From Microvirga lenta (GTDB lineage Bacteria > Pseudomonadota > Alphaproteobacteria > Rhizobiales > Beijerinckiaceae): DNA of 64,000 nt. The translations under genes and the position numbers were made by a program. Shown in pieces: positions 8,479 to 15,551 of the stretch (position 1 is its first letter; the number at the start of each line of letters is the position of its first letter). The stretch lies in the NCBI RefSeq assembly GCF_020532555.1, contig NZ_JAJBBR010000008.1, positions 248,001 through 312,000 on the forward strand, in the 5' to 3' direction. The notes beneath the pieces were generated by a model, which had not been told where the DNA came from, did not search any database, and was given only the letters and a program-made list of their open reading frames with translations.

Positions 8479-9369
8479 TCACCGGAAGAAGCTGCCGCCG
8501 TCGAGGCCGGGTTCGCCCTGGCGCGGCATGCGGATGATGAAGTCGTTGCCGGGCATGTGCGGGAAGCCGCGGAAGTTCGCCACGTTGCGGAACCTGGCGC
8601 GGCACATGGCATGGGTCTTGTCGCATCCGGCCGTGACCCGGAACGTGTCGCCGGCCGCGATGGCCTGCGGCGCGCGCTGCCAGAGGTCGAATTCGTCGGT
8701 GCCGCTCACGGCGCGATGGACCTTGACCTCGACCGACAGCCCCGCATTGGCCCCGCCGGTCCAGGTGAGCCGCCCGCCCGTGCACCAGCCGTCGGCGAAC
8801 CCGATGCCGGCAGCCGCGATGACCAGCGCGCCGTCCGTGCGGGTGACGGTGCCGGTGCCGGAATAGCTCGACGACGAGAGGTTCACGCCGCATTTCCCAT
8901 CGCCCAGATCGGCCGAGCAGGTGGCGCGGAACAGGCGGCCGCGTTCCTCGTCGAACCGGTGCATGAGCCCCCTCACCTCGGCCACGAAGCTGCCGTCCGA
9001 GCGGCGGATCTCGCCGATGGAGCCGATGTCGAGGAGAATGCGCTCGTCCGGGCTCTCCCAGTTGACGAGCCAGGTCTCGACGCTCGCGTCGTCGTAGAGG
9101 CCGGACGCGATGTCGTCCTCGGTCAGCCCGGCCGAGACGAGCGCGCCCGCCACCTCCCCGCCCCCGACCGCGAAGCCGAGCTCGGCGGAGGCCTCGGCGG
9201 CTTCGAGCCCGGTACGGGCCGCGAAGACGGTGCCGCCGAAGGCGAGGTCGCGGTCGTGGTCGGTGAAGCCGAAGGCCTGCCCGTCGCGGCGGATCAGCTT
9301 CCAGCAATGGCAAAGGAAGGTCGCCCCCTCCGCCAGATGGGCGGCGAGGTCTTGGGGGATGGTGCGCAT
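8479..9369 (-). CDS. GTA g13 DUF2163 tail hub protein
   Basis: A 296-residue protein with the DUF2163 / phage BR0599 domain pair. ATG 9369 (MRTIPQDLAAHLAEGATFLCHCW) is the family start. The C-terminal domain carries C151-x8-C160 (TCSADLGDGKCGV) and C249-x6-C256 (GCDKTHAMCRARF). In the R. capsulatus GTA structure the equivalent hub protein was reported to hold an iron-sulfur cluster, and these four cysteines are the likely ligands here. The protein should form the hub between the distal tail (g12) and the megatron. The reading frame is intact. Confidence 0.92.
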   Translation of the reverse strand: MRTIPQDLAAHLAEGATFLCHCWKLIRRDGQAFGFTDHDRDLAFGGTVFAARTGLEAAEASAELGFAVGGGEVAGALVSAGLTEDDIASGLYDDASVETWLVNWESPDERILLDIGSIGEIRRSDGSFVAEVRGLMHRFDEERGRLFRATCSADLGDGKCGVNLSSSSYSGTGTVTRTDGALVIAAAGIGFADGWCTGGRLTWTGGANAGLSVEVKVHRAVSGTDEFDLWQRAPQAIAAGDTFRVTAGCDKTHAMCRARFRNVANFRGFPHMPGNDFIIRMPRQGEPGLDGGSFFR

Positions 9370-9418
9370 GGGGACTCCAAGGAGAAGACGCAACCGCCAG
9401 CGATCCGAGGCGCGCCCT

Positions 9419-9566
9419 TCCCGTCATCCCGGGGCGCACCGGAGGTGCGAGCCCGGGACCCATAACCGCCGACGTGGCAGGAAGAGGTGGGACGCTTGCC
9501 GCTTTTTAGCAGAACGTCAGTGGTTGTGGGTTCCGGTCCCGGCCTGCGGCCGTCCCGGAATGACGG
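9419..9566. repeat. Palindromic repeat family C, copy 1 (g13-g12 gap)
   Basis: The arms CCCGTCATCCCGGGGCGC and CGTCCCGGAATGACGG are inverted relative to each other and enclose GGGACCCATAACCGCC on one side and GTGGGTTCCGGTCCCGG on the other. Family members recur at 13166-13310 and 20850-21014, with a fragment at 14105-14145. The element fills the whole gap between g13 and g12. Confidence 0.8.
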
Positions 9567-9569
9567 CCG

Positions 9570-10208
9570 CTACGGCACGATCTCGATCAGCGGGATCTTC
9601 GGGATCTCGCCGGCGTCGAAGGCCGAGAGGTCGATATCGAGTTCGTCGGTGTCGAAGCGGACCGGCACGTCGAAGGCAAAGCCCGCGGTGACCGCCGAGC
9701 CGGGCGGCGGCGGGGCCGTGAAGACCACGACGCCCGTGGCCGGGTCGCAGGTGAAGGCGGCGCCGACGGGCTGTTCCACGCCGTCGAGGGCGACGCGCAC
9801 GGTACCGCCCACCGGCTTGGCGATCGGGCGCCGGTAGGGCGCGTGAGCGGAGCCGTAGGTCTTCGCCAGGGGAAAGGCCAGGCTCGTCCCGTCGCCGGTG
9901 CCGATGCGCTGGTCCAGGGGCGTCGGCTCCCGCGAGGGCGGGCCGGAGCGCCAGTCGGCGCGGTCGCGGAAGCGGAAGCCGATGAGGCGCCCGCGCCTTT
10001 CCTCGAAGAAGGCGATCACCGCGTGCAGCGCGTCCACGGTCCGCACGCCCAGGCCCGCATCGTAGCGGCGGCGCGACCGGACCCAGCGGCTGTTGCGGTG
10101 CTCCCGGCCCGAGGCCAGCGTGACGATATCCGTGCGCCGCACGGGCCCGCCGCGGCTGCCGAGGCTGACGTCGAGGGGAAAGCGCACCTCGTGGAAGTCG
10201 GAGGCCAT
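9570..10208 (-). CDS. GTA g12 DUF2460 distal tail protein
   Basis: A 212-residue DUF2460 protein, the distal tail component of GTA (gp12). The diagnostic opening is MASDFHEVRFPLDVSLGSRGG, followed by RRTDIVTLASGREHRN, SRRRYDAGLGVR and GFRFRDRADWRSG. The C-terminus ends in a beta-rich segment. The ATG at 10208 gives the family's conserved N-terminus. The gene is complete. The gene next upstream in physical order (DUF465) lies on the opposite strand, which separates g12 from g11. Confidence 0.93.
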   Translation of the reverse strand: MASDFHEVRFPLDVSLGSRGGPVRRTDIVTLASGREHRNSRWVRSRRRYDAGLGVRTVDALHAVIAFFEERRGRLIGFRFRDRADWRSGPPSREPTPLDQRIGTGDGTSLAFPLAKTYGSAHAPYRRPIAKPVGGTVRVALDGVEQPVGAAFTCDPATGVVVFTAPPPPGSAVTAGFAFDVPVRFDTDELDIDLSAFDAGEIPKIPLIEIVP

Positions 10209-10294
10209 GATCCTCACCTTTTGCGATGAAACGGAAAATGCGGGGTGACGTTGTCGTGTCGACACGTCGAAAACGAAAAGGGAGACGACAGGCG

Positions 10295-10543
10295 ATGAGC
10301 AACGCCCCCAACGACCTCGCCTCGGACTTTCCGGACAAGACCGACCGGATCCACCAGCTCAAGACGAGCAACAACCACTTCGCGCGGCTCTACGACGAGT
10401 ACAACGAGCTGAACCGCACCATCCATAGGGTCGAGACCCGGGTGGAGCCGACCACCGAGGACGTCGAGGAGGACCTCAAGCGCCGCCGCGTCAGGCTCAA
10501 GGACGAGCTGCTGGCGATGATCGAGAACGAGGAGAACGCCTAA
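10295..10543 (+). CDS. DUF465 (YdcH-like) protein inserted between g12 and g11
   Basis: An 82-residue protein, largely alpha-helical and charged. The DUF465 signature is clear: KTDRIHQLKTSNNHFARLYDEYNELNRTIHRVE, read in parts at residues 15-48. ATG 10295 is preceded by GGGAG. It is transcribed opposite to the flanking tail genes, so the presumed GTA transcript crosses it antisense. DUF465 proteins are widespread small cytoplasmic proteins without an agreed function, and I know of no established tail role. It is either an inserted host gene or a passenger of the cluster. Confidence 0.85.
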   Translation: MSNAPNDLASDFPDKTDRIHQLKTSNNHFARLYDEYNELNRTIHRVETRVEPTTEDVEEDLKRRRVRLKDELLAMIENEENA

Positions 10544-10604
10544 AGCACCGGACCCAGAAGTGGACTTGCACTTTGGGGCTGATCCGATGCTTTCCCTATG
10601 GATG

Positions 10605-10653
10605 AGAGCATCGTTCATGCGGAAAACCGGATCCCCTTTTCGCACGATGCTCT
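10605..10653. repeat. Palindromic repeat family D, copy 1
   Basis: Perfect 10-nt inverted arms AGAGCATCGT (10605-10614) and ACGATGCTCT (10644-10653) enclose a core with AAAACCGGATCC. A related element with GGATCCGGTT in its core lies before the superoxide dismutase gene at 56591-56633. This resembles intergenic palindromes common in Rhizobiales. Confidence 0.7.
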
Positions 10654-10664
10654 AGGCACCGTCC

Positions 10665-11336
10665 TCACATCCCGCGCTGCCCCCGCGCCACGGCCCGGGC
10701 CAGCGCGGCGGAAACCTGCGCCTCGGACCGGCGGAAGCTCTCCGCGTCCGGGGTCGCGATATTGACCGTGATCGAGGCGGAACGCCCCGCCCCGCCCGCC
10801 TGCACGCCGAGCCGTCCGTCCGGCCCCCGCGCCAGAGGCATCACGGCCTCGGCGCCGCGCTCGCCCATGAGCCCGAGGCCGCGCCCGAGCGGGAAATAGG
10901 TCGGCGCGCCGACCACGCCTCCTTGCGCGAACGGCATCACCATCCCGCGCGAGAGCACGCCGCCCTGCGCGAGCGCCGTGGCCTGCCCGCCACCGAAAAG
11001 CGAGCCGAAGAACGAGCCGATGCCCTTTCCGACATCGGACAGGCCGGACCCGTCCGACAGCGAATTGTCGAAGATGCCCCCAAGCAAGCTTTGGAGACCT
11101 TTCGTCAGGGAATTTTGCAGCGGCGCGATGGCGCTACGTAAAGCGAATTGTGTGAATGTCTGCCGGACATTCTTCAGAACATCGTCAAACTTCTTGCCCT
11201 CGGCAATGTTCTTTGCGAAGGCACTGGCCATGGACTCACCGAAACGGTCGGAAAGACCTATGAGCGTATTGAGCTGCCGGTCTTTATCCTTGAAAACTTC
11301 TTTTTGCGTATTCTTGAAATCGATAGGATCAGCCAC
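10665..11336 (-). CDS. GTA g11 tape-measure protein
   Basis: A 223-residue protein that sets tail length in GTA (gp11); the R. capsulatus protein is of similar size. I place the start at GTG 11336 (VADPIDFKNTQKEVFKD) because AAGGAG lies 8 nt upstream. A longer upstream frame only reads antisense through another reading frame. The helical N-terminus (SDRFGESMASAFAKNIAEGKKFDDVLKN) is followed by a glycine-rich segment (about 90-145) and a C-terminal GERGAEAVMPLARGPDGRLGV tail motif typical of lambda-like tape measures. A frameshifted, diverged copy of its 5' part lies at 11640-11757, directly behind g10.1. Confidence 0.88.
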   Translation of the reverse strand: MADPIDFKNTQKEVFKDKDRQLNTLIGLSDRFGESMASAFAKNIAEGKKFDDVLKNVRQTFTQFALRSAIAPLQNSLTKGLQSLLGGIFDNSLSDGSGLSDVGKGIGSFFGSLFGGGQATALAQGGVLSRGMVMPFAQGGVVGAPTYFPLGRGLGLMGERGAEAVMPLARGPDGRLGVQAGGAGRSASITVNIATPDAESFRRSEAQVSAALARAVARGQRGM

Positions 11337-11637
11337 GATCCGATCTCCTTTAAACCTGTTCCTGATTCCGATCCTGAGCCTGGCCGCCTGCGTGTCGGAG
11401 CCGGTATCGCTGGTGTTCGACACCAGCAAGCTCACGCAGCAGGAACGGGTGCGGATGCAGGATGAATGCGACTACGAGGCCGAGAAAGCCACGGCCTCGG
11501 CACCCGTCAACATCGCCTATTACAGGTGGCGAAGGCTCTACATCGGCTGCATAGAATTGCGTGGAATCAAATATCTGGGAACAACCGACGACTTTCCGCA
11601 CCTGAGGAGGAGTGCGGTGCAGAAAACCAGCGATTGA
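11314..11637 (+). CDS. Lipoprotein-like reading frame between g11 and its remnant (start uncertain)
   Basis: The frame encodes a lipoprotein-type signal (NLFLIPILSLAAC, lipid cysteine codon at 11389) followed by 81 residues with SKLTQQERVRMQDECDYEAEKATAS and YYRWRRLYIGCIELRGIKY. This cysteine-poor helical pattern is one I associate with small phage-linked lipoproteins. No ATG or GTG precedes it. TTG 11314 would give an MKS start but has no Shine-Dalgarno and lies antisense inside g11. The 5' end may therefore have been lost when g11 was placed here. It is listed as a possible truncated gene, with function unknown. Confidence 0.4.
   Translation: MKSIGSATIRSPLNLFLIPILSLAACVSEPVSLVFDTSKLTQQERVRMQDECDYEAEKATASAPVNIAYYRWRRLYIGCIELRGIKYLGTTDDFPHLRRSAVQKTSD
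11345..11350 (-). promoter_or_regulatory. Ribosome binding site that fixes the g11 start
   Basis: AAGGAG on the minus strand, 8 nt before GTG 11336. It is the only good Shine-Dalgarno in the region and excludes the longer frame beginning at 11435. Confidence 0.75.
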
Positions 11638-11639
11638 TG

Positions 11640-11757
11640 ACATCGTCCAATCTGGCGCTCTCGGCAGTATTCCTTGCGAGGCATTGGCCGTGGACGCACC
11701 GAAACGGTCGGAGAGGCCGATGAACATGTCGAGGCGTTGCCTGTCGTCCGCAGGTCC
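11640..11757 (-). pseudogene. Frameshifted remnant of a second g11 (tape-measure) 5' region
   Basis: On the minus strand this stretch reads DRQRLDMFIGLSDRFGAST, against DRQLNTLIGLSDRFGESM in intact g11. The nucleotide match continues to a shared TGGACGATGT / TTGACGATGT end. One base is missing (GCC-TCGCAA against GCCTTCGCAA), so the frame then shifts to nonsense. The copy is clearly diverged, so it is not a fresh duplication. It sits immediately behind g10.1, the canonical place for g11, which suggests it is the relic of the original gene. Confidence 0.78.
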
Positions 11758-11761
11758 GTCG

Positions 11762-11992
11762 TCACTTGTTCGCAGATGATCCTTCCGTGCCTCGTTCATC
11801 CGGAAATGCCGCCATCAGCCGCATGAGATCGTGGCCCAGCGCCGGCTCGGCTCTTCGCCCACCGTTCAATCCCTCCCACGCCGCCATCAGCTTGCGCGGG
11901 GTGGCGCGCCAGAAGGCGGACGGGCTCCACCGCAGGACACTCAAAGCGAACATCATGGCGTCGTCCCAGGGAAACGCCTGCGGCTCGCTCAC
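11762..11992 (-). CDS. GTA g10.1 phage tail assembly chaperone
   Basis: A 76-residue protein starting at GTG 11992, whose bases overlap the stop of g10 (GTGA). The pattern FPWDDAMMFALSVLRWSPSAFWRATPRKLMAAWEGL, read in pieces at residues 7-42, matches the short tail-assembly-chaperone family encoded after GTA gp10. It probably works with g10 as a chaperone for the tape measure. The frame is intact. Its natural downstream partner g11 is displaced by about 425 bp. Confidence 0.87.
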   Translation of the reverse strand: MSEPQAFPWDDAMMFALSVLRWSPSAFWRATPRKLMAAWEGLNGGRRAEPALGHDLMRLMAAFPDERGTEGSSANK

Positions 11993-12327
11993 GCGTCCTG
12001 CGGCTGCAGATGGTTTGGAGCGGCTCCGAAGGTCGCGGCGAGAAGATCCGCAATCGCCGCCGCCACGGGCGCGATGCCGTCGTTCAAGGGCAGGCTCGCC
12101 ACCTCGGCGTCGGAAAGCGCATGACCGCCGCCGCGCAGGGAGATCGCGAGCAGCGCGAGGAGATCCCGGCTCGACAGGCGACCCGTGCCGAAGCGCTCGG
12201 CCAGGGCCATGAGATCCTGCACGCCGAAGGCATCCTCGAGCTCCGCGAGCGCCCCGAGGGTGAGGCAGAGCGTGTAGCGCACCTCGCCGATCTGCAGCGC
12301 GACCTCGCCGCGTCGTCTGTTGGGCAT
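11989..12327 (-). CDS. GTA g10 (gene transfer agent family protein)
   Basis: A 112-residue protein of the GTA-gp10 / tail assembly chaperone type. The family pattern is GEVALQIGEVRYTLCLTLGALAELEDAF, seen at residues 7-34, with a helical C-terminus (LSDAEVASLPLNDGIAPVA). ATG 12327 is the family start. It overlaps g10.1, and about 390 bp of repeats lie upstream before g9. Confidence 0.9.
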   Translation of the reverse strand: MPNRRRGEVALQIGEVRYTLCLTLGALAELEDAFGVQDLMALAERFGTGRLSSRDLLALLAISLRGGGHALSDAEVASLPLNDGIAPVAAAIADLLAATFGAAPNHLQPQDA

Positions 12328-12405
12328 GGTCGTGTCCTTTCGTGATGGATGGTGTCGTTCGGGACCGTACGAAGACCCGTTCCGGCGGCTTCCCGCCGTT
12401 TGGAA

Positions 12406-12513
12406 GCCTCATCCTGAGGAGGTCATGCCGTGACCGTCCCGAAGGACGAGGCGTCTCGGGAGTAAACTGGAGCCTCCTTCGAGACGCCGCTTCGCGGCTC
12501 CTCAGGATGAGGG
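12406..12513. repeat. Palindromic repeat family B, copy 2
   Basis: Perfect 15-nt outer arms CCTCATCCTGAGGAG (12407-12421) and CTCCTCAGGATGAGG (12498-12512). Inside are CGTCCCGAAGG and CCTTCGAGACG arms and a CGCTTCGCG hairpin. This is the best preserved member of family B in the window. The g10-g9 gap (12328-12718) holds only this element and the family A copy. Confidence 0.85.
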
Positions 12514-12552
12514 TGGGAGCGGTTGCGGCCCTCGTTAATGCGGCGCTGTCTG

Positions 12553-12672
12553 GCGCGACCTCCTTCCCTCCCCCTTGTGGGGAGGGCCAGGGTGGGGGTG
12601 CCGGCGCCACACCTTCATAGGCTATCGCCCACACCCCCACCTCCACCTCCTCCCCACAAGGGGGAGGAGAGC
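12553..12672. repeat. Palindromic repeat family A, copy 2
   Basis: This copy is in the opposite orientation to copy 1: CCCTCCCC-cttgt-GGGGAGGG first, CTCCTCCCC-acaag-GGGGAGGAG last. The loop is CACCTTCATAGGCTATCG, shared with the copies at 16541 and 20618. Confidence 0.87.
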
Positions 12673-12718
12673 AACGCGGCGCTTCCGACCTGCCGCCGAG
12701 TGCAGGCCGCGCCGCTTG

Positions 12719-13129
12719 TCACAACGCCGCGAAGGTGAGCGCGCCTGCGGATTCGAAGGCCATCTCGAAGGTCACTTCGCCCGCATGGTCGCCGCGATAT
12801 TCGAGACTCGTGATCTGGAACGGGCCTTCGATGCGGCCGAAATCCGGAACGACGATCTGGTAGGCGAGAATGTCGCCGTCGAAGAAAACCTGGCGCATGC
12901 GCGCGTCGGAGGCTTCGTCCTTGAACACGCCGGAGCCGGTGATGCCCGCGCGGCGCACGCCGACCCCGGCGAGAAGCTCGCGCCAGCGTCCGGCGGATTC
13001 CGCGTTCGTCACGTCGACCGTTTCGGCGTTGAACGCGATCTGGCGCGTGCGCAGCCCCGCCACCGTGACGAAGCCGCCATCCGCATCGCCGATCTTGACG
13101 AGCAGGTCCTTGCCCTTCTGTGCAGGCAT
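12719..13129 (-). CDS. GTA g9 major tail (tube) protein
   Basis: A 136-residue protein of the TP901-1-type major tail protein family, the GTA tube subunit. It shows MPAQKGKDLLVKIGD, then TRQIAFNAETVDVTNAESAGRWRELLAGVGV and ITGSGVFKDEASDARMRQVFFDG, all typical of GTA gp9. The start is ATG 13129 after a purine-rich stretch, and the frame is intact. Both neighbours are separated from it by repeats (families A/B on the 3' side, family C on the 5' side). Confidence 0.93.
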   Translation of the reverse strand: MPAQKGKDLLVKIGDADGGFVTVAGLRTRQIAFNAETVDVTNAESAGRWRELLAGVGVRRAGITGSGVFKDEASDARMRQVFFDGDILAYQIVVPDFGRIEGPFQITSLEYRGDHAGEVTFEMAFESAGALTFAAL

Positions 13130-13165
13130 GGAAGATTCCTTTCATGATCGATGAGGAACGCTCCA

Positions 13166-13310
13166 CCGTCATTCCGGGGCGAGCGCAGCGAGAGCCCGGA
13201 ACCCATAGACGCTGACGATGCAGAATGAAGCGGGACGCTCGCTGCATGTCTCGGATACGCTGGCGGTTATGGGTCCCGGGCTCCGCTTCGCGGCCCGGGA
13301 TGACGGCGGG
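13166..13310. repeat. Palindromic repeat family C, copy 2 (g9-g8 gap)
   Basis: The arms CCGTCATTCCGGGGCGAG and GGCCCGGGATGACGGC are inverted. Internal blocks GAACCCATAGACGCTG and CGGTTATGGGTCCCGGG pair with each other. It occupies almost all of the 194 bp between g9 and g8. Confidence 0.82.
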
Positions 13311-13323
13311 CGTTGAAAAAATG

Positions 13324-13733
13324 TCAACCCACCTCCGTCACCGCGCGCAGATTGAGCGCCACGCGGGTGAGCTGGCTATCCTTGTCGCGGCTGGCGGAGA
13401 GTTCCGTCACGCGCAGGTTCACGAGGCGGTGGCCGTCGAGGGGAAGCGCCGCATCGTCGAGGATCGCCGCGAAGCGCTCGGCGACTGCGAGCGCCGTGCC
13501 GGCGCTGCCGCGCTCGGCCCAGACCACGAGGCTTGCATCCTGCTCGTGGCCCCGGTCGAAATCGGTGGACCAGTCCTGCGCGGTCACGTTGCCGAACAGC
13601 GCATAGACAGGGCGCTGGCGCGGGGCGGCTCGTCGTGGAGCCGCAGGGTGCCGCCCATGAGCGCGACGAGGTCCGGATCGGCCGTCGCCGCATCGAGAAT
13701 GGCGCGGCGCAGGGCCAGGACCGGGCTCGTCAT
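13324..13733 (-). pseudogene. GTA g8 (DUF3168) with an apparent frameshift
   Basis: The start ATG 13733 overlaps the g7 stop (ATGA) and opens normally: MTSPVLALRRAILDAATADP, then GGTLRLHDEPPR. Near 13615-13628, in a CGCGCC-rich stretch, the frame is lost and ends at a TGA around 13584. The expected continuation (QRPVYALFGNVTAQDWSTDF, then HEQDASLVVWAERGSAGTA) is intact in another frame down to 13324. One missing base, or two extra bases, explains it. In GTAs this protein links the head-tail adaptors to the tail terminator. Either the gene is broken, or there is a sequencing error, or frameshifting occurs. Confidence 0.8.
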
Positions 13734-14065
13734 GCCTTGATCTCCTCGACGAGGCAGACGAGGTCGCGCCGTGAGCCGTCGGGATCGGACGCGGCGCGGA
13801 TCGCGAAGCGCCGGAGGCCGCAGACGATCCGCATGGCGCCGGTCACGCCCTCGCGGTAGCGCAGGGTGATGCGGTGGGTGAGCGCCTGTTCCGGCCGGTC
13901 GGCGCGCACGCGCTCGGCGCCCGAGAGCATTTCCATGGCGCCCCAGATCTGGGGGCCCGGCGCATAGGACCGGATGACGCCGCCGAAGCCGTCGGGCCGT
14001 TCGAGCGGCAGTTCGAGCACGAACCGGCGCGCCCGCGCGCCGATGGGAAGGGTTTTGGATGGCAT
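13730..14065 (-). CDS. GTA g7 head-tail adaptor (head closure) protein
   Basis: A 111-residue protein of the phage head-closure/adaptor type. It shows the beta-rich pattern RRFVLELPLERPDGFGG, then WGAMEMLSGAERVRADRP, THRITLRYREGVTGAMRI and GLRRFAIRAASDPDG, as in GTA gp7 (Rhodobacter) and SPP1 gp16-like proteins. ATG 14065 and the 3' ATGA overlap with g8 are as in other GTA clusters. The frame is intact. Confidence 0.87.
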   Translation of the reverse strand: MPSKTLPIGARARRFVLELPLERPDGFGGVIRSYAPGPQIWGAMEMLSGAERVRADRPEQALTHRITLRYREGVTGAMRIVCGLRRFAIRAASDPDGSRRDLVCLVEEIKA

Positions 14066-14104
14066 GGTTCTTTTCGGATGACGGGAGATGTCTCCGCCGC
14101 CCCT

Positions 14105-14145
14105 CCGGGCTCAGCCCTGCGGACTGCCCGGAATGGCGGCGGCGG
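14105..14145. repeat. Family C repeat fragment (g7-g6 gap)
   Basis: A short relic with GGGCTCAGCCCTGCGGACTGCCCGGAATGGCGG, read in parts. It matches one arm of family C (CTGCGG then CCCGGAATGACGG in copy 1). Confidence 0.5.
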
Positions 14146-14148
14146 TTT

Positions 14149-14709
14149 TCACAGCCGCGCGCGCCGGAACGGCGCGACGAGGGCGAGGGCCTCCGGCGGC
14201 AGGGTCTGCTCGCCGGTCATGTCGCCCCGGTTCTCGAACCAGCGGGCGACGAGCATCCGCACGGCGAGGCGCAGGGTGGCGGGCACGTCCTCGGGCGCAG
14301 GCCCGAACCCGGCCCGCACGGTGACGGCGATGCCGTTGCGGGCGAGCGGCGATTGCGGCGGCGGCAGAACCGCGAGGCGCGGCGGATCGCTGAGCGTGTC
14401 GGCCTCGATGCGGTCCGGCGCGATCTCGGTTTCCGTACCGGAAGAATCGCGCACCGAAACGTTCTCCACAGCGATGATGGGCGACAGGGGCAGCATGAGG
14501 GTTCCGTTCTCGGGCCAGCGGTCCAGCACCACGCGCCAGCGCTGCGAGACGAGCACGCGCCGCGAGGCGGCTTCCACCGTCAGGCGCGCCGCCGTCACGA
14601 GGCCGCCGATGAGTTCGTCCTCCGCATCGCCGTCGACGCGCAGGTGCAGCTTCATCTCCGGCAGGCTCACGGGCTCGACGGCGGGGCCTTCGACGAGTAT
14701 CGGGGTCAT
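14149..14709 (-). CDS. GTA g6 head-tail connector/adaptor protein
   Basis: A 186-residue protein of the phiE125 gp8 / GTA gp6 type that docks under the portal. The N-terminal pattern EPVSLPEMKLHLRVDGDAEDELI is followed by VTAARLTVEAASRRVLVSQRW and the helical AEDVPATLRLAVRMLVARWFENRGD-like block typical of the family. ATG 14709 is only 20 bp from the divergent start codon of the first serine protease, so g6 has no room for its own promoter. It must be reached by transcription through two genes lying on the other strand. Confidence 0.9.
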   Translation of the reverse strand: MTPILVEGPAVEPVSLPEMKLHLRVDGDAEDELIGGLVTAARLTVEAASRRVLVSQRWRVVLDRWPENGTLMLPLSPIIAVENVSVRDSSGTETEIAPDRIEADTLSDPPRLAVLPPPQSPLARNGIAVTVRAGFGPAPEDVPATLRLAVRMLVARWFENRGDMTGEQTLPPEALALVAPFRRARL

Positions 14710-14729
14710 GGAAACAGGGATCCTTTTTC

Positions 14730-15476
14730 ATGAAACGGCTCACCACCCTCCTCCTCGCGTGCGGCCTGTCGGCGACGGCCGCGCAGGCGATCGTCGGCGG
14801 CCGCGAGGACAACGGTCCTCTCGCGCGGCAGAGCGTGATGGTCCTGAGTTCGAACGGCGGCGTGTGCAGCGCCGTGGTCGTGGCGCCGGACGCGGTGCTC
14901 ACCGCCGCCCATTGCGTGACCGGCGCGGCGGAACACCGGGTGCATTTCCGCGACGAGTCGGGAGAGCCGGTGCTGATCGTGCCCGCCGCGAAGGCGGTGC
15001 ATCCGGCCTACGACCCGAAGGCCATCGAGACCCGCCGGCGCTCCATCGACCTCGCGCTGCTGCGCATTCCCGAACCGCTGCCGGACCGATTCGAGACGGC
15101 GACCCTCGGCGCGTCATGGCCGGCGAAGAACGGCACCGTCGTGGTGGGCGGCTACGGCCTTGCCCGCCGCAACGACCCGAAGACCACGGGCACCTTCCGC
15201 ACCGCGTCCCTGACGGTCATCGAGCCCTACGGCCCAAGCCGGATTCTCCTGTGGTCGAAGGGCACGGGCGCGATGGGCGCGTGCCAGGGCGATTCAGGCG
15301 GGCCGATGGCCTCGGGAGATTCGGTGGTCGCGGTCACGAGCTGGTCCACCGCCGCCAAGGGAGAGAGCTGCGGAGACGTGACGCAAGGCATCCTGGTGGG
15401 GCCGCAGCGGCAATGGATCGATCAAACTCTCGCGAGCTGGCGGCGAAGCGCGCGGTGGAACGGCGCGGTGCCCTGA
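14730..15476 (+). CDS. Secreted trypsin-like serine protease 1 (S1 family), inside the GTA cluster
   Basis: A 248-residue S1 peptidase. The signal peptide (1-20) ends in ATAAQA and is followed directly by I21-V22-G23-G24. Signal peptidase cleavage alone would therefore create the IVGG N-terminus that activates chymotrypsin-fold proteases, with no propeptide. The catalytic triad is H61 (LTAAHC), D107 (SIDLALL) and S189 (CQGDSGGP). The start ATG has AGGGA upstream. It is divergent from g6 and followed by a second, diverged S1 protease. Roles in particle maturation, recipient envelope damage or unrelated secretion are all possible, and none is shown by the sequence. Confidence 0.92.
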   Translation: MKRLTTLLLACGLSATAAQAIVGGREDNGPLARQSVMVLSSNGGVCSAVVVAPDAVLTAAHCVTGAAEHRVHFRDESGEPVLIVPAAKAVHPAYDPKAIETRRRSIDLALLRIPEPLPDRFETATLGASWPAKNGTVVVGGYGLARRNDPKTTGTFRTASLTVIEPYGPSRILLWSKGTGAMGACQGDSGGPMASGDSVVAVTSWSTAAKGESCGDVTQGILVGPQRQWIDQTLASWRRSARWNGAVP

Positions 15477-15551
15477 AATTCCTCAGGGAACCATTGGCCT
15501 ACCCCAAACCTTCACTTGTGGAAACGCCCACCACCCCTCACACTCGTTCCC

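Noticed and set aside
11337-11435. A longer N-terminus for the g11 tape measure
   Set aside because: The extra 33 residues read antisense through the lipoprotein-like frame, and a perfect Shine-Dalgarno stands before GTG 11336.
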